In this document: positions 6,712-14,756 of the stretch, piece by piece
Numbering within the stretch: the stretch's first letter is position 1
Layout of the letters: each line of letters begins with the position of its first letter
DNA from: Bradyrhizobium pachyrhizi
GTDB lineage: Bacteria > Pseudomonadota > Alphaproteobacteria > Rhizobiales > Xanthobacteraceae
Direction: 5' to 3'
Assembly: GCF_001189245.1 (NCBI RefSeq)
Contig: NZ_LFIQ01000057.1
Span: 106,615-143,027, forward strand
DNA: 36,413 nucleotides
Notes under the pieces: generated by a model
What the model saw: only the letters and a program-made list of their open reading frames with translations
What the model was told of the DNA's origin: nothing
The model's database searches: none
Program-made: the position numbers and the translations under genes

Positions 6712-6943
6712 GGCGTTCCTCCGGCGAGAACTTATAATTTTTCTAAACGATATACCTGTGTGCGCGGCCCCACAATCGGGACGTAGGGCGTAACGCGCCG
6801 GCCGCCGAAGCCAAGCGTCTTCAAGGCGATAGGCTGGAATCATCCCCAACCTGCTTGCGGCCGCCAGATCGGTCCCATGCATTTGCCGGCGCGGCGACTT
6901 ATAGTAACGGCCAGCCTCGAATCGCTCTCCGAACGTCCAATCC

Positions 6944-8761
6944 ATGCCCGTCCGCCAGCTTCCCGAACAGCTCGTCAACCGCATCGCCGCCGGCGAAGTG
7001 GTCGAGCGCCCCGCGAGCGTGGTCAAGGAACTGGTCGAGAACGCGATCGACGCCGGCGCCAGCCGGATCGACGTTTTCACCGATGGCGGCGGGCGGCGCC
7101 GGATCGGCATCACCGACGACGGCGGCGGCATGACCCGCGCCGACCTCGCGCTTGCGGTCGACCGTCACGCCACATCCAAGCTCGACGACGAAGACCTGCT
7201 GCGCATCCGCACGCTCGGGTTCCGCGGCGAGGCGCTGCCCTCGATCGGCGCGGTCGCAAAGCTCGGCATCACCACGCGCCATGCCAGCGAGCCGCATGCC
7301 TGGTCGCTATCGGTCGAAGGCGGCGAGAAGTCGGAGGTCATGCCGGCCGCGCTCGGCCAGGGCACCCGCGTCGAGGTCAACGAACTCTTCTACGCCACGC
7401 CGGCGCGGCTGAAATTCCTCAAGACCGACCGCACCGAGGCCGAGGCGATCCGCGAGGTGGTGCGCCGCCTCGGCATGGCGCGCCCGGACATCGCCTTTAC
7501 GCTGGCCGGCGAAGAGCGCGCGCCGGTCACCTGGGCCGCAGCGCTGCCCGGCGCCGCGGGCCGGCTGACCCGGCTCGGCGATATCCTGGGTGCGGATTTT
7601 CGTAGCTGTGCGATCGAGGTGCGCGCCGAGCGCGAGGGCGTCGTGGTGGAAGGCTTTGCCGCCGCGCCGTCGCTGACCCGCGCCAATGCGCTCGGGCAAT
7701 ATCTGTTCGTCAACGGCCGCCCGGTGCGCGACAAGCTGATCCTCGGTGCCGTGCGCGCGGCCTATTCCGACTACCTGCCACGCGACCGCCATCCCGTCGT
7801 GGCGCTGTTCGTGACCTGCGACCCGCAGGAGGTCGATGCCAATGTGCATCCGGCCAAGACCGAGGTGCGCTTCCGCAATGCCGGCCTGGTCCGCGCGCTC
7901 ATCGTGCACGCCTTGAAGGAAGGCCTCGCGCGCGAAGGCAGGCGCACCGCGGCCAATACCGCCGACGGCGCCGCGCTCTCGGCCTTCCGCCCGGCCTTCA
8001 CGCCGCCCCCCCCGGGCAATTGGGACTGGCGCGGCTCGCCGTCCTATCCGGCTGGCCCGATGCGCGCGTTCGACGGCGCGGCGGCGGCCGCCTTCGCCGA
8101 GCCCGGACAGGCCGCCTTCGACGTCGGCACGCCGACCGCCGATGTGCGCTTCGAGGCCGCGCGCGCGCCCGACCTGCTCGACCGGCCGCTCGGCGCCGCG
8201 CGCACCCAGATCCACGAGACCTACATCGTCTCGCAGACCCGCGACGGCCTCATCGTGGTCGACCAGCACGCGGCGCATGAGCGCATCGTCTATGAGAAGC
8301 TGAAGGCCTCGCTGGCGAAGAACGGCGTGCAGCGGCAGATCCTCTTGATCCCCGAGATCGTCGAGCTCGATGAAGCGACCGTCGAGAAGCTGCTCGATCG
8401 CGCCGAGGAGCTGGCGTCATTCGGGCTCGCGATCGAATCCTTCGGCCCCGGCGCCGTCGCCGTGCGCGAGACGCCCTCGCTGCTCGGCAAGGCCAATGCG
8501 GCGGGCCTGTTGCGCGACCTTGCCGAGCACATGGCGGAGTGGGACGAGGCGCTGCCGCTGGAGCGCCGGCTGATGCACGTCGCCGCCACCATGGCCTGCC
8601 ACGGCTCGGTCCGCGCCGGCCGCCGCCTCAAGCCGGAAGAGATGAACGCGCTGCTCCGCGAGATGGAAGACACGCCGAACTCCGGCCAGTGCAACCACGG
8701 CCGCCCGACCTATGTCGAATTGAAGCTGAGCGATATCGAGAAGCTGTTCGGGCGGCGGTAG
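6944..8761 (+). CDS. mutL: DNA mismatch repair protein MutL (endonuclease type)
   Basis: A 605-residue MutL. The N-terminal GHKL ATPase has all its motifs: LVENAIDAGA (Glu32, Asn33), TDDGGGM (58-63) and LGFRGEALPSI (91-101). The C-terminal dimerisation and nuclease domain has the metal motif DQHAAHERIVYE starting at residue 440 (pattern DQHAx2Ex4E), ACHGSVRAG near 551 and CNHGRPT near 583. MutL couples mismatch recognition by MutS to strand removal. The endonuclease motif shows that this version nicks the new strand itself, as expected in bacteria without MutH. The linker between the domains (about 330-415) is Ala/Pro-rich. The gene is divergent from the RHH gene and followed by a palindromic repeat element. 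Confidence 0.97.
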   Translation: MPVRQLPEQLVNRIAAGEVVERPASVVKELVENAIDAGASRIDVFTDGGGRRRIGITDDGGGMTRADLALAVDRHATSKLDDEDLLRIRTLGFRGEALPSIGAVAKLGITTRHASEPHAWSLSVEGGEKSEVMPAALGQGTRVEVNELFYATPARLKFLKTDRTEAEAIREVVRRLGMARPDIAFTLAGEERAPVTWAAALPGAAGRLTRLGDILGADFRSCAIEVRAEREGVVVEGFAAAPSLTRANALGQYLFVNGRPVRDKLILGAVRAAYSDYLPRDRHPVVALFVTCDPQEVDANVHPAKTEVRFRNAGLVRALIVHALKEGLAREGRRTAANTADGAALSAFRPAFTPPPPGNWDWRGSPSYPAGPMRAFDGAAAAAFAEPGQAAFDVGTPTADVRFEAARAPDLLDRPLGAARTQIHETYIVSQTRDGLIVVDQHAAHERIVYEKLKASLAKNGVQRQILLIPEIVELDEATVEKLLDRAEELASFGLAIESFGPGAVAVRETPSLLGKANAAGLLRDLAEHMAEWDEALPLERRLMHVAATMACHGSVRAGRRLKPEEMNALLREMEDTPNSGQCNHGRPTYVELKLSDIEKLFGRR

Positions 8762-8775
8762 TGGCCACACATTCC

Positions 8776-8941
8776 GTCGTCCCGGGCAAGCCAACGGGTC
8801 GGCGCAAAGCGCCGCCCGATGACAGGCTCCGCGCGACCCGGGACCATAACCACAAATGCCTCCGTTGACGAAGGCCGGGGCCCCAGCGTGCCTTCACAAC
8901 ACACTTTCGTGGCTATGGGTCCCTGCTTTCGCAGGGACGAC
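8776..8941. repeat. MITE-like palindromic repeat (GTCGTCCC family), copy a
   Basis: It opens GTCGTCCCGGG and ends with the hairpin GTCCCTGCTTTCGCAGGGAC plus GAC. Internal blocks (GGGACCATAACCACAAATG, CTATGGGTCCC) recur in the copies at 26887-27008 and 36296-36413. It lies between the convergent mutL and rsmD genes and is longer and more diverged than the 122 bp copy. Confidence 0.75.
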
Positions 8942-8944
8942 AGA

Positions 8945-9508
8945 CTAGATTGCGGCGACAGCTCGCAAAAACACGAACTCCGTGTCGTCATAGGCGCGCC
9001 GCTCGAGCTCCTCGAAGCCCTCGGGTGCCGTGAACGCCGCGGCCTTTGCCTCCTCCACCACGAGCAGCGCGCCTGGTGTCAGCCAGCCGCCGTCGCGCAG
9101 CGAGGCGAGCGCCTTGTCGGCCAGCCCCTTGCCATAGGGCGGATCGAGAAACACCAGCGAGAACGGCTCGACCGGATGCGCCGGTCCAAGATCGGTGGCA
9201 TCGCGGCGATAGACCTTGGTCGTGCCGCCGAGGCCGAGCGACTCGACATTGTTGCGCAGCAGCGCCCGCGCCTCGGCGCCATTGTCGACGAACAGCGTGA
9301 ACTTGGCGCCGCGCGAGACCGCCTCGATGCCGAGCGCGCCGGTGCCGGCAAACAGATCGAGCACGCGCGCGTCCTCAACCGGATTGTCGTAGGCATGGAT
9401 CAGAATGTTGAACACGGACTCGCGCAGGCGGTCCGCGGTCGGACGAATCTCGCGGCCCGCAGGCGAAGCGAGATTGCGGCCCTTCAGCCTGCCCCCGACG
9501 ACGCGCAT
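8945..9508 (-). CDS. rsmD: 16S rRNA (guanine966-N2)-methyltransferase RsmD
   Basis: A 187-residue Rossmann-fold methyltransferase. The N-terminus MRVVGGRLKGRNL is diagnostic of RsmD. The SAM-binding motif is LDLFAGTGALGIEA (50-63), and the catalytic N-methylase motif is DPPYGKG (122-128). It methylates G966 of 16S rRNA in the assembling small subunit, using S-adenosylmethionine. It lies 6 nt downstream of the rluB-like pseudouridine synthase gene on the same strand, an rRNA-modification pair often seen in rhizobia. The length is normal. Confidence 0.96.
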   Translation of the reverse strand: MRVVGGRLKGRNLASPAGREIRPTADRLRESVFNILIHAYDNPVEDARVLDLFAGTGALGIEAVSRGAKFTLFVDNGAEARALLRNNVESLGLGGTTKVYRRDATDLGPAHPVEPFSLVFLDPPYGKGLADKALASLRDGGWLTPGALLVVEEAKAAAFTAPEGFEELERRAYDDTEFVFLRAVAAI

Positions 9509-9514
9509 CGACCG

Positions 9515-11530
9515 TTACTCGTCCCGCGGCTTGAGATCGCGCTTGCCGTGATAGCCGCGCTTGGGACGGCGCGGCGGGCCGTAGCCGTTCGCTTCGTCTT
9601 CATTGCGGGCGCGCGCTTCCTCGCTGCCGGTGCGCTGCACCAGCACGCGGCGGCCCTTGCGGTCGTTGATGGTTTCGCGCTTGCTCGGCTTCGGCTTCCT
9701 GGCCGGCGCATCGTCTCCGTCGGCTGCGTCACGCTGCTCCGGCCGCGTGAAGTCGGCACCCGCGATCCTGGCGATCTTCTCGCCGAGCTGCTCGCGCAGT
9801 ACCCGCGTCTTGACTTCCTCGACCTTGCCTTCCTCGAGCTCGCCGAGCTGGAACGGGCCGTAGGAAATCCGGATCAGCCGGTTCACCTCGAGCCCGAGAT
9901 GCGCCATCACGTTGCGCACCTCGCGGTTCTTGCCCTCGCGGATCGCGAACACCACCCACACATTGGCGCTCTGGTCGCGTTCCAGCGTCGCGTCGATCGG
10001 TCCGTACTTGACGCCATCGACCTCGACGCCACCCTTGAGCTGATCGAGCTGGCCCTGCGTCACCTCGCCATGCGCGCGCACGCGGTAACGGCGCAGCCAT
10101 CCGGTGTCGGGATGCTCCAGCGTCCGCGCCAGGCCGCCGTCATTGGTCAGCAGCAACAGGCCTTCGGTGTTGAAATCCAGCCGGCCGATCGAGATCAGCC
10201 GCGGCAGGCCCTCGGGCAGATTGTCGAACACGGTCGGTCGCCCCTCGGGATCGGCATGCGTCGTCATCAGCCCGCGCGGCTTGTGATACATGAACAGCCG
10301 CGTCCGCTCGCGCGGCGGCAACGGCTTGCCGTCGACCGCCACGACATCATTGTCGGTGATATCGAGCGCCGGCGAGTTGATCACGCGTCCGTTGACGGTG
10401 ACGCGCCCTTGCGTGACGATCTCCTCGGCATCGCGGCGCGAGGCGAGACCGGCGCGCGCCAATACTTTGGCGATGCGTTCACCTGTCTTCGGCTTCGGCT
10501 CGGGACGCTCGCGCCGATCGTCGGTGGCGCGTTCGCGATAGGCGCCGCGGCCGCCGAAGGCCGGGCGCTTCGCAAAGATCCTGCTGTCGTCCTCATTGTC
10601 GCGGCGCGGCCGGTCGGAGAAGCGGCCCTCGCTGCGCGGGTGCCCCTGCCAGTCGGTGCGACCTTCGGGCCGTTCGCGGCGCCGGCTGTCGCGGCCACCA
10701 TCTTCATCATGACGATCCCAGCGCGGCCGGCCGAACTTCGGACGATCACCCTGCTCGCGGTCGTCGCGGGACCTGGAGAATCGCGGACGTTCGCTACCAC
10801 CGCGATCGTCGCGCGACCGCGAAAAGCGCGGGCGCTCATCGCCGCCGCGGTCGTCGCGCGGTTTGCGATCCCGCTTTTGCCAGGGCTTCTCGTCGCTGCG
10901 GTCGCGGCCTTCGAAGTCGCGGTCGCGCTTGAAGCGCGGCCGATCGCCGAAATCGCGGCGCGGCGCATCGCCGTCTTCGCGGCGGCGGAACGGGCGGCCT
11001 TCGCCCTTGTCGCGGAACGAACCCTTGTCGCGATCGCCGCGCGAAAACTTCCGGTCGTCGAATTTGCGCTCGGCGCGCTCGCCGCGCGGCGCAAAGGTCC
11101 GCTTCTCGCCGTCACGCTCGCCACGCGGCGTGTAGGGGCGCTTCTCGCCGAATTTGCGGTCGGATGACCGGCCCTCCGAACGCGCGCCACTCCGCTGCGG
11201 ACGATCGCCCGCATCAAAGTCCCGGCGCTCGCCGCGCGGTTTGAACGGGCGCTTTCCGCCCCCCTCGCCGCCGCGGTCGTCGCGCTTGAAGCGCGGCCGG
11301 TCGCCGTAATCGCGGCGCGGCGCATCGCCGTCCTCGCGGCGGCGGAACGAGCGGCCCTCGCCCTTGTCGCCGAACGAGCGCTTGTCGCGATCACCACCTT
11401 TGCCGCCGAAGCTGCGCTTGCCGAACGGCTTGTCCGATCCGCGGGAGCCGCCGGAACGGCCCTTCCCGGGCGCCCCCCGGTCCCGCCGGCCGCGCGGGGA
11501 ATCGTTGTTTTTGTCGCTGTCGCGGGGCAT
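9515..11530 (-). CDS. RluB/RsuA-type rRNA pseudouridine synthase with a long charged N-terminal repeat tail
   Basis: A 671-residue protein starting at ATG 11530 (MPRDSDKNND). Residues 1-350 are an Arg/Asp/Gly/Lys-rich low-complexity extension with internal repeats: a block of about 36 residues (DK-SF-DKGEGR-FRRREDGDAPRRD-GDRPRFKRD) at 49-84 and again at 168-203, and a 15-residue tandem unit (DDRGGDERPRFSRSR) at 226-240, 241-255 and 256-270. Then come an S4 RNA-binding domain (RIAKVLARAGLASRRDAEE, about 352-405) and the synthase domain with the catalytic Asp in GRLDFNTEGLLLLTNDG (449-465). E. coli RluB, for comparison, is under 300 residues. The reaction is uridine to pseudouridine in rRNA, probably 23S (RluB-like). 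The tail probably binds RNA or condenses. Divergent from tadA and upstream of rsmD. Confidence 0.9.
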   Translation of the reverse strand: MPRDSDKNNDSPRGRRDRGAPGKGRSGGSRGSDKPFGKRSFGGKGGDRDKRSFGDKGEGRSFRRREDGDAPRRDYGDRPRFKRDDRGGEGGGKRPFKPRGERRDFDAGDRPQRSGARSEGRSSDRKFGEKRPYTPRGERDGEKRTFAPRGERAERKFDDRKFSRGDRDKGSFRDKGEGRPFRRREDGDAPRRDFGDRPRFKRDRDFEGRDRSDEKPWQKRDRKPRDDRGGDERPRFSRSRDDRGGSERPRFSRSRDDREQGDRPKFGRPRWDRHDEDGGRDSRRRERPEGRTDWQGHPRSEGRFSDRPRRDNEDDSRIFAKRPAFGGRGAYRERATDDRRERPEPKPKTGERIAKVLARAGLASRRDAEEIVTQGRVTVNGRVINSPALDITDNDVVAVDGKPLPPRERTRLFMYHKPRGLMTTHADPEGRPTVFDNLPEGLPRLISIGRLDFNTEGLLLLTNDGGLARTLEHPDTGWLRRYRVRAHGEVTQGQLDQLKGGVEVDGVKYGPIDATLERDQSANVWVVFAIREGKNREVRNVMAHLGLEVNRLIRISYGPFQLGELEEGKVEEVKTRVLREQLGEKIARIAGADFTRPEQRDAADGDDAPARKPKPSKRETINDRKGRRVLVQRTGSEEARARNEDEANGYGPPRRPKRGYHGKRDLKPRDE

Positions 11531-11670
11531 GAATGTTCTCGCCTGGAGGTTCAATTGGGGCGCAGGGCAACCGGCGATACGCGCGCCATCTGGGCGCGAC
11601 TGGCGCAAAACCGGCATCCACTTCTGCTGAAGGCGACGCTACTAGCAGGTTTCTTCCGATGATACGAGGC

Positions 11671-12117
11671 ATGTCTGCCCCTTCTTTCATGGATTTGGCG
11701 CTAAAAACCGCGGAAAATGCCGGAAAAGCTGGCGAGGTTCCGATCGGATGCGTGATCGTGCGGGGCTACGAGGTGATCGCGACCGCCGGCAACCGTACCC
11801 TGACCGACCGCGATCCGACGGCCCATGCGGAGATCCTGGCGATCCAGCAGGCCGCCGAGGCCATCGGCACCGAGCGACTGGTCGATTGCGACCTCTACGT
11901 GACGCTGGAGCCCTGCACCATGTGCGCCGGGGCAATCTCCTTTGCCCGCATCCGCCGGCTCTATTACGGCGCCGCCGACCCCAAGGGCGGCGCGGTCGAG
12001 TCCGGCGTGCGATTCTTCGCGCAGCCGACCTGCCACCATGTGCCGGAGGTCTATGGCGCGGTCGGCGAGACCGAGTCCGCGCGCCTGCTGCGCGAGTTCT
12101 TCAGGGAGCGACGGTAA
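11671..12117 (+). CDS. tadA: tRNA-specific adenosine deaminase TadA
   Basis: A 148-residue deaminase. ATG 11671 (MSAPSFMDLALKTAENA) gives the standard TadA N-terminus; an in-frame ATG at 11659 is possible, and earlier starts add sequence unlike the family. Zinc and catalytic residues are in place: His52 and Glu54 in AHAEI, Cys82 and Cys85 in PCTMC. The fold motif GEVPIGCVIV precedes them. TadA converts adenosine 34 to inosine in tRNA-Arg(ACG). It is divergent from the rluB-like gene, and this arrangement is conserved in many rhizobia. Length is normal. Confidence 0.95.
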   Translation: MSAPSFMDLALKTAENAGKAGEVPIGCVIVRGYEVIATAGNRTLTDRDPTAHAEILAIQQAAEAIGTERLVDCDLYVTLEPCTMCAGAISFARIRRLYYGAADPKGGAVESGVRFFAQPTCHHVPEVYGAVGETESARLLREFFRERR

Positions 12118-12143
12118 GTGACGCGATCGCGGACCCCACCGCT

Positions 12144-12242
12144 GTCATCGTCCGCGAAAGCGGATGATCCAGTATTCCAGAGACGGCCATGATCGCTCGA
12201 TAGGACGCGGCGTACTGGATACCCGCATTCGCGGGTAAGACG
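12144..12242. repeat. Palindromic intergenic repeat (GTCATCGTCCGC family)
   Basis: The left arm is a hairpin TCATCGTCCGC/GCGGATGA (12145-12166) followed by TCCAGTA. The right side mirrors it with TACTGGATA followed by a hairpin ACCCGC/GCGGGT and AAGAC. The layout, two hairpins facing each other around a core, matches the other MITE-like families here. It lies between the convergent tadA and dehalogenase genes. Confidence 0.7.
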
Positions 12243-12256
12243 AGTTTCTCTTGTGA

Positions 12257-13162
12257 CTACCCCGCCAGGAAAAACTCCCGCAGCAGCTTCGCGGTCGCCT
12301 CCGGGGCCTCCTCGGGCAGGAAATGCCCCGACGCCACCGGCGCGCCGCTGACATTGGTGGCCCAGGTCTTCCAGGTGTCGAGCGGTGTCGTTGCCGCGCT
12401 GGCAACCCCGGCATCGCCCCACAACGCCAGCATCGGGATCGTGATCTTCTTGCCGGCGTCGACATCGGCCTTGTCGATCTCGTAATCGGCATAGGCGCCG
12501 GCGCGATAGTCCTCGCACATCGCGTGGATGCGCGCGGGATCGCGGAATGGCGCCAGGTAGTGTTCGAACGCGCGCGGATCGATCGCCTCCAGCGTCTTGC
12601 TCCTGGTCTGGCTCGCCATCTTTTCCTTGAGGAAGAATTCACCATTGTTGGAGATCAGCGTCTCCGGCAGCGGATAGGGCTGCGCCAGGAACGCCCAGTG
12701 GTAGATCTTCAGCGCCGACAGGCGATTGAGCTTCTGCCAGTAATCATAGGTCGGTGCGATATCGAGCACCGCAAGCTTCGACAGCCGGCCGGGATGATCG
12801 AGCGCAAGCCGGTACGACACCCGGCCGCCGCGATCGTGGCCGGCGAGCGCGAAATGAACGTGCCCGAGCTGCTCCATCACCTCGACCATGGTCTTCGCCC
12901 ACGCCCGCTTGGTGTAGGGCGTATGGTCCTTGTCGCTGTCGGGCATATCGGACCAGCCGTAGCCCGGCAGGTCGGCGATGATCAGCGTGAAGCTGTCGTC
13001 GAGTTTCGGCGCGACCGTGTGCCACATCACATGCGTCGAGGAGAAGCCGTGCAGCAGCAGCAAGGGCGGGCCCTTGCCGCCGACGCGGGCGAAGATGCGG
13101 CCCTGCGAGGTGTTGATCCATTCGGACGCATAGCCGGGAAAAAGATCGGCGAGATCAGGCAT
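12257..13162 (-). CDS. Alpha/beta hydrolase of the fluoroacetate (haloacetate) dehalogenase family
   Basis: A 301-residue hydrolase with a strong ribosome-binding site (GGAAGGAGC). It is strikingly like the Rhodopseudomonas palustris fluoroacetate dehalogenase RPA1163 as I recall it, including residue numbering: nucleophile Asp110 in GHDRGG, carboxylate-binding Arg111 and Arg114, acid Asp134, catalytic His280, and the halide pocket His155, Trp156 and Tyr219. An aspartate nucleophile is typical of dehalogenases and epoxide hydrolases, not esterases. The expected reaction is hydrolysis of the C-F or C-Cl bond of haloacetate to glycolate, in the cytoplasm. One lining position differs: residue 185 is Gln (MASQTR), where I recall Trp in RPA1163. 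The natural substrate may therefore be another 2-haloacid. Divergent from an acyl-CoA dehydrogenase. Confidence 0.9.
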   Translation of the reverse strand: MPDLADLFPGYASEWINTSQGRIFARVGGKGPPLLLLHGFSSTHVMWHTVAPKLDDSFTLIIADLPGYGWSDMPDSDKDHTPYTKRAWAKTMVEVMEQLGHVHFALAGHDRGGRVSYRLALDHPGRLSKLAVLDIAPTYDYWQKLNRLSALKIYHWAFLAQPYPLPETLISNNGEFFLKEKMASQTRSKTLEAIDPRAFEHYLAPFRDPARIHAMCEDYRAGAYADYEIDKADVDAGKKITIPMLALWGDAGVASAATTPLDTWKTWATNVSGAPVASGHFLPEEAPEATAKLLREFFLAG

Positions 13163-13284
13163 CGGTAGCTCCTTCCCTGTCGCGGCCGCGCTGCTTCAAA
13201 CTTTGTTCGGCGTTGCTGCTGGCTCAGGCCAGGTTTATGCCATCCTCAAGTCCTGCCAACAACAACATGAAACGAGGAAGTGCC

Positions 13285-14517
13285 ATGTCGATCGATTTCG
13301 AAATTCCCGCCGAAGCCAAGGCGATCCGCGAGAAGGTTCGCAAATTCGTCCACGACGAATGCATTCCGGCGGAAAAGGAACTCGACACCAAGCCGCTTGC
13401 CGAGGTGCTGGGACCGCTGCGGAAGAAGGCCCGCGCGCAGGGCCTGTGGTGCCCGTTCGTGCCGAAGGAGTATGGCGGTATGGGCCTCGGCCCGCTCGCC
13501 AACGCCCTGGTGCAGATGGAGCTGGGCGAGAGCATGCTCGGCGCGCTTTCGATGAACACGCAGGGGCCGGACGACGCCTCGATGATGACGATCCTGGCGC
13601 ATGGCACCGAGTACCAGAAGGAAAAATTCCTCAAGCCCCTGCTGAACGGCGAAAAGCGCATCTGCTTTTCAATGACGGAAAAGGCCGCCGGCGCCGATGC
13701 CACCGGCATGCAGACCACGGCGGTGAAGGACGGCAACGAGAACTACATCCTCAACGGCGAGAAATGGTTCTCCTCGTCGGCGAGCGTCGCCGACCTCGCG
13801 CTGGTCATGGCGAAGACCGATCCGAACGCGCCGCGCCACAAGCAATACTCGACCTTCATCGTCGAGCTGCCCAACCCCGGCTACCGCATCAAGCGCAACG
13901 TCGCCAACATGGCGATCGAGGGTCCGCATGACGACGTGATCCACGGCGGCCACTCCGAGATCGAGATCAAGGACCTGAAGGTGCCGGCCGACAATCTGCT
14001 CGGTGGCGAAGGCAACGGCTTCAACATGGGCCAGCACCGCCTCGCCTACGGCCGGCTGCGCCACGGCATGCACAACGTCGCCAAGGCGCAGCGCGCGCTC
14101 GACATGGCGGCCGCCCATGTGACAAAACGCTCGACCTTCGGCCAGTTGCTGGCCGACCGCCAGGCGGTGCAGTTCATGCTCGCCGACTGCGCGAGCGAGC
14201 TCTATATCGGCCGGCTGATGCTGCTGCACATCGCCTACAAGGCCGAGAAGGGCCTCGACATCCGCCAGGAGAACTCGATCGCCAAGATCTTCCACGCCCA
14301 CATGGTGCACAAGGTGATCGACACCGCGATCCAGGTGCACGGCGCGCTCGGCTTCAGCCAGGATACGCCGCTGGCGAAATGGTACACCCAGGTGCGCTCG
14401 CAGCGCTTGGTCGACGGGCCCGACGAGGTGCACAAGTGGAAGATCGGCAAGAACGTCATCAAGGCGTTCCGCGAGCACGGCACCACGGCGTCAGCGGCGG
14501 GCGGGGATCTGCTCTGA
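13285..14517 (+). CDS. Acyl-CoA dehydrogenase family protein (ACAD10/11-like)
   Basis: A 410-residue flavoprotein. ATG 13285 follows a GAGGAAG box, while the upstream in-frame ATGs have no such site. Segments typical of acyl-CoA dehydrogenases are present: an all-helical N-terminal domain, CFSMTEKAAGADATGMQT (middle-domain loop), and a C-terminal helical domain with RSTFGQLLADRQAVQFMLAD and IQVHGALGFSQD. Near the end, RLVDGPDEVHKWKIGKN puts Asp where medium-chain enzymes have the catalytic Glu (YEGT), a pattern I associate with the ACAD10/11 branch. Expected chemistry is FAD-dependent alpha,beta-dehydrogenation of an acyl-CoA, possibly a hydroxylated or branched one. The substrate is undetermined. 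It is divergent from the dehalogenase-type hydrolase, with no other pathway genes nearby. Confidence 0.87.
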   Translation: MSIDFEIPAEAKAIREKVRKFVHDECIPAEKELDTKPLAEVLGPLRKKARAQGLWCPFVPKEYGGMGLGPLANALVQMELGESMLGALSMNTQGPDDASMMTILAHGTEYQKEKFLKPLLNGEKRICFSMTEKAAGADATGMQTTAVKDGNENYILNGEKWFSSSASVADLALVMAKTDPNAPRHKQYSTFIVELPNPGYRIKRNVANMAIEGPHDDVIHGGHSEIEIKDLKVPADNLLGGEGNGFNMGQHRLAYGRLRHGMHNVAKAQRALDMAAAHVTKRSTFGQLLADRQAVQFMLADCASELYIGRLMLLHIAYKAEKGLDIRQENSIAKIFHAHMVHKVIDTAIQVHGALGFSQDTPLAKWYTQVRSQRLVDGPDEVHKWKIGKNVIKAFREHGTTASAAGGDLL

Positions 14518-14525
14518 CCCACTTC

Positions 14526-14637
14526 GTCATTCCGGGGCGGCGCAACGCGCCGAACCCGGAATCTCGAGATGAGGTGAGAAGGCGCCCACAACATCGAGAT
14601 TCCGGATCGACGCGCGATGCGCGTCATCCGGAATGAC
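14526..14637. repeat. Palindromic repeat with GTCATTCCGG ends
   Basis: A 112 bp element with 10 bp terminal inverted repeats GTCATTCCGG (14526-14535) and CCGGAATGAC (14628-14637). Each half is itself a hairpin (ATTCCGGG...CCCGGAAT on the left, ATTCCGGAT...ATCCGGAAT on the right), with ATCTCGAGAT and ATCGAGAT blocks in the middle. It is directly downstream of the acyl-CoA dehydrogenase gene. Confidence 0.8.
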
Positions 14638-14652
14638 CGCGTAAGGCGAGGC

Positions 14653-14756
14653 CTAAAGCGCGATGAGATTAGGTTGAATCGTCGTCGCGCTTTAGCTCCT
14701 TGTTTGAGCATGATCTTTTCGGAAAACCGCTTCGCACTTTTCCGGATCATGCTTTA
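14653..14756 (-). repeat. Two-hairpin intergenic repeat, copy B (inverted)
   Basis: Reverse-oriented copy of the 104 bp element. Read on the minus strand it begins TAAAGCATGATCCGG, and that TAA (14754-14756) is the stop codon of the hydrolase-cyclase gene. The inter-hairpin linker differs from copies A and C (CAAACAAGGAGCT instead of CAAACAAAAGGCC), and the second arm has one change (GCGACGACG). Confidence 0.9.

Noticed and set aside
8819..11167. A 782-codon plus-strand frame opposite rsmD and the rluB-like gene
   Set aside because: It is the antisense shadow of two well-supported genes; its length comes from the biased Arg/Asp/Gly codons of the rluB-like repeat tail.
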